DNA of 64,000 nucleotides, taken from Lunularia cruciata. Taxonomy: Eukaryota; Streptophyta; Marchantiopsida; Lunulariales; Lunulariaceae. Position numbers and translations under genes: made by a program. Where the stretch lies: assembly GCA_948567375.1 (NCBI GenBank), contig OX419762.1, forward strand, positions 1,865,001 through 1,929,000, written 5' to 3'. The notes under the pieces were generated by a model. That model searched no databases and had not been told where the DNA came from. It was given only the letters and a program-made list of their open reading frames with translations. This document shows, piece after piece, positions 62,211 through 64,000 of this stretch (position 1 is its first letter; every line of letters starts with the position of its first letter).

Positions 62211-64000
62211 TTATCACACGGGGTTGCATTTTTTAATTACAAGAACATTGTCTAGATGCCAAGGAGGATACACGCTATGTCAAGCTACTTAAGTGCTCCT
62301 GTCAACTTGGGATGCCGTTAAGGCCATGATCCATAGTTAAGTACGGTTAGCCAATCTATGTAAGAGCATTTGTTATGCTTTTGACAGGCGGTAGTACATA
62401 GTTATATGATTAAAGCAGGTCCTTATTGAAAATGTTATTCCACTTATTTCTACACAATCTAAAATGGTGAGGAGCAAGCTTGAAGTAGATTGAAGTTGTT
62501 CAGAATTTGGAAGAATGTGTCATAAGAAAGGATACTTGAGACATATCTTTTCAAAAGAAGTGGTTTTAAGACCGGGTTGAAGGAGAATCGGTTATATTTA
62601 GCATTAATGAACCCACTCATCAACTAACAATTTCAATGGTCTTATTTGATATCTTCTATAAACTAAAATATTTATTATATAATCATTACATGTAAATCAA
62701 GTATACGGATTTAGTCCCATTCTGCGCATTACACTATACAAACTAGAAGTTCGGTAGATAACGGTAGTACAAAGAAACAATTGAACGACCCTTTACGTGC
62801 TGATGCTGGACTGCAGTAAAACACGTCGCATAGCCAGTCACCCTTGGATTCAGAGCAGATAGAGATACTTCACTGGAGCACGGATGCTTGAAATTTCTGG
62901 ACGTGCATGATCTACTATCCTGTATGCGAAATGTCCGATGTTATTCTCAGTACATAAGTGATATATTTTCACTCTGGAGCAGCAATTATATTTGGTAGCT
63001 CTTTCAAGTCGGTAAATCACCCTTTTACAAATTTGAGAAGTTTCGATGAAATTGTGGTTGGAAAATTAAACTGAGTAGGACATTCACACTTCATGATCTA
63101 AATTCTATGGTCAAATTCTAGGTTACTTGCTAACGCCCGTGATAAAATTGTTAGGCAAATTTTGCAACTTCTTATTGTAACGTTTTTCAAAGACTTCACT
63201 AAGGAATCTCATGGGTACCTCCTGCCTTTGAGGAAAATGATTTCGAGCTGAAATTTTGCTATTGCACATCTAGAGCTTTAAGATGAGATATCGATGAAAG
63301 TGATCGGATGGGTAATCTTGGAAGAGTCTTGTTTACAAGATCCAAAGTTAGCGTATCAGTAATATAAGTAATATAAAGATAAATCACATGAGTATTATCT
63401 ATATGTTTGGCTTCCATCTGAATGGGTGACCCAGGAAGAGTGAGATACTGAAATGCAACAGTAGATTTTCAACTTTCTAGCTTCCTTTCGTTGTTCTATT
63501 GCCGCATGCATTTGAAATCACCATCTTTAAGATTGTGACAAACTGTGCCTGTCGTGCACCTTCTCCATCGTCTCAAAGCGAGAGACATCTCGCATAAACG
63601 TGCTCGATGGTGGCTCTTTACGCATTCTTTCAGTTTCCTCCTGGGAACATATTCCAGAATGAATATAATCTTCCATGAATGTAACAATCCCAACTCAAAA
63701 AGTTGGCTCACCATCACTATCATAATCCACTACAACGGGAGATCTGGTTATACAAGAAACTAGTCTATCACGTGTCCGTCCCCTGGACACAACGGGGGTT
63801 TTCAGTTTAAGGAAGTCAGGGTCCGTAAAGATCCAGGAAAGAAAATTTAGGGAGATCTCATAAAGTTTCATGCAAGGGATACAAAGAAAATTTACGGGTT
63901 ACAACCCATAGTCAGAAAGAAACTCCCGGTCACCTTTCTTGTGCCCAGTAAAATCTTACGGGATTCCTGTAGTTTACGGGACATCATGTAGATCTTAATA
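62211..64000. other. Right-edge intergenic DNA, no gene seen
   Basis: Mixed composition with no recognisable domain, RNA gene or repeat. The last 250 bases contain several short runs such as TTTACGGG and TACGGG in both orientations, but no organised element could be defined before the window ends. Confidence 0.45.

Noticed and set aside
1-64000. CRISPR arrays, rRNA, tRNA, bacterial operons or prophage
   Set aside because: No evenly spaced short direct repeats with unique spacers, no tRNA B-box in a foldable context, and the genes have spliceosomal introns. The window is eukaryotic nuclear DNA.

Overview
The window looks like nuclear DNA from a bryophyte, most likely a moss. Three things point that way. 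The genes have many short GT-AG introns. They have plant-type homologues: an NYC1/NOL-type chlorophyll b reductase with a transit-like leader and a SART1/DOT2 splicing factor. A complete IFT56 gene implies flagellated cells, which in land plants means motile sperm. The species assignment is inference; I could run no search.

Layout. Positions 1-15,400 are AT-rich non-genic DNA: a gypsy-type gag fossil (1-640), a pyrimidine-rich minisatellite block (about 2,660-4,820), long AT-rich stretches, and LINE copy A (about 11,530-14,100, minus). Gene 1 (15,832-21,831, plus) is CDT2/DTL, the WD40 substrate receptor of the CRL4 ubiquitin ligase. Positions 22,000-25,000 are intergenic, with one weak spliced candidate and a foldback. 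Positions 25,100-35,100 hold a broken Ty3/gypsy element on the minus strand, interrupted by four related LTR-like insertions. Positions 35,100-38,900 are AT-rich, with a possible exon remnant and a LINE-tail fragment. Gene 2 (38,965-44,010, plus) is SART1/DOT2, a tri-snRNP protein with a huge charged N-terminus. LINE copy B follows (45,424-49,020, minus). Gene 3 (50,775-54,481, plus) is IFT56. Gene 4 (55,097-57,236, minus) is a divergent NYC1/NOL-family reductase, convergent with IFT56. LINE copy C (about 58,840-62,210, plus) carries a 391-bp insert with target duplication. The last 1.7 kb shows no gene.

The four genes do not form a pathway. They are ordinary single genes (cell-cycle ubiquitination, splicing, cilium assembly, pigment metabolism) set in repeat-rich DNA. 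Exon models were assembled by eye from reading phase, GT-AG sites and remembered family sequence, and all phases close. The least ordinary items are the reductase with His at the catalytic Tyr position, the GC-AG intron in IFT56, the E2F-like sites at CDT2, the nested LTR insertions, and a short hairpin shared by two LINE copies and two orphan fragments.
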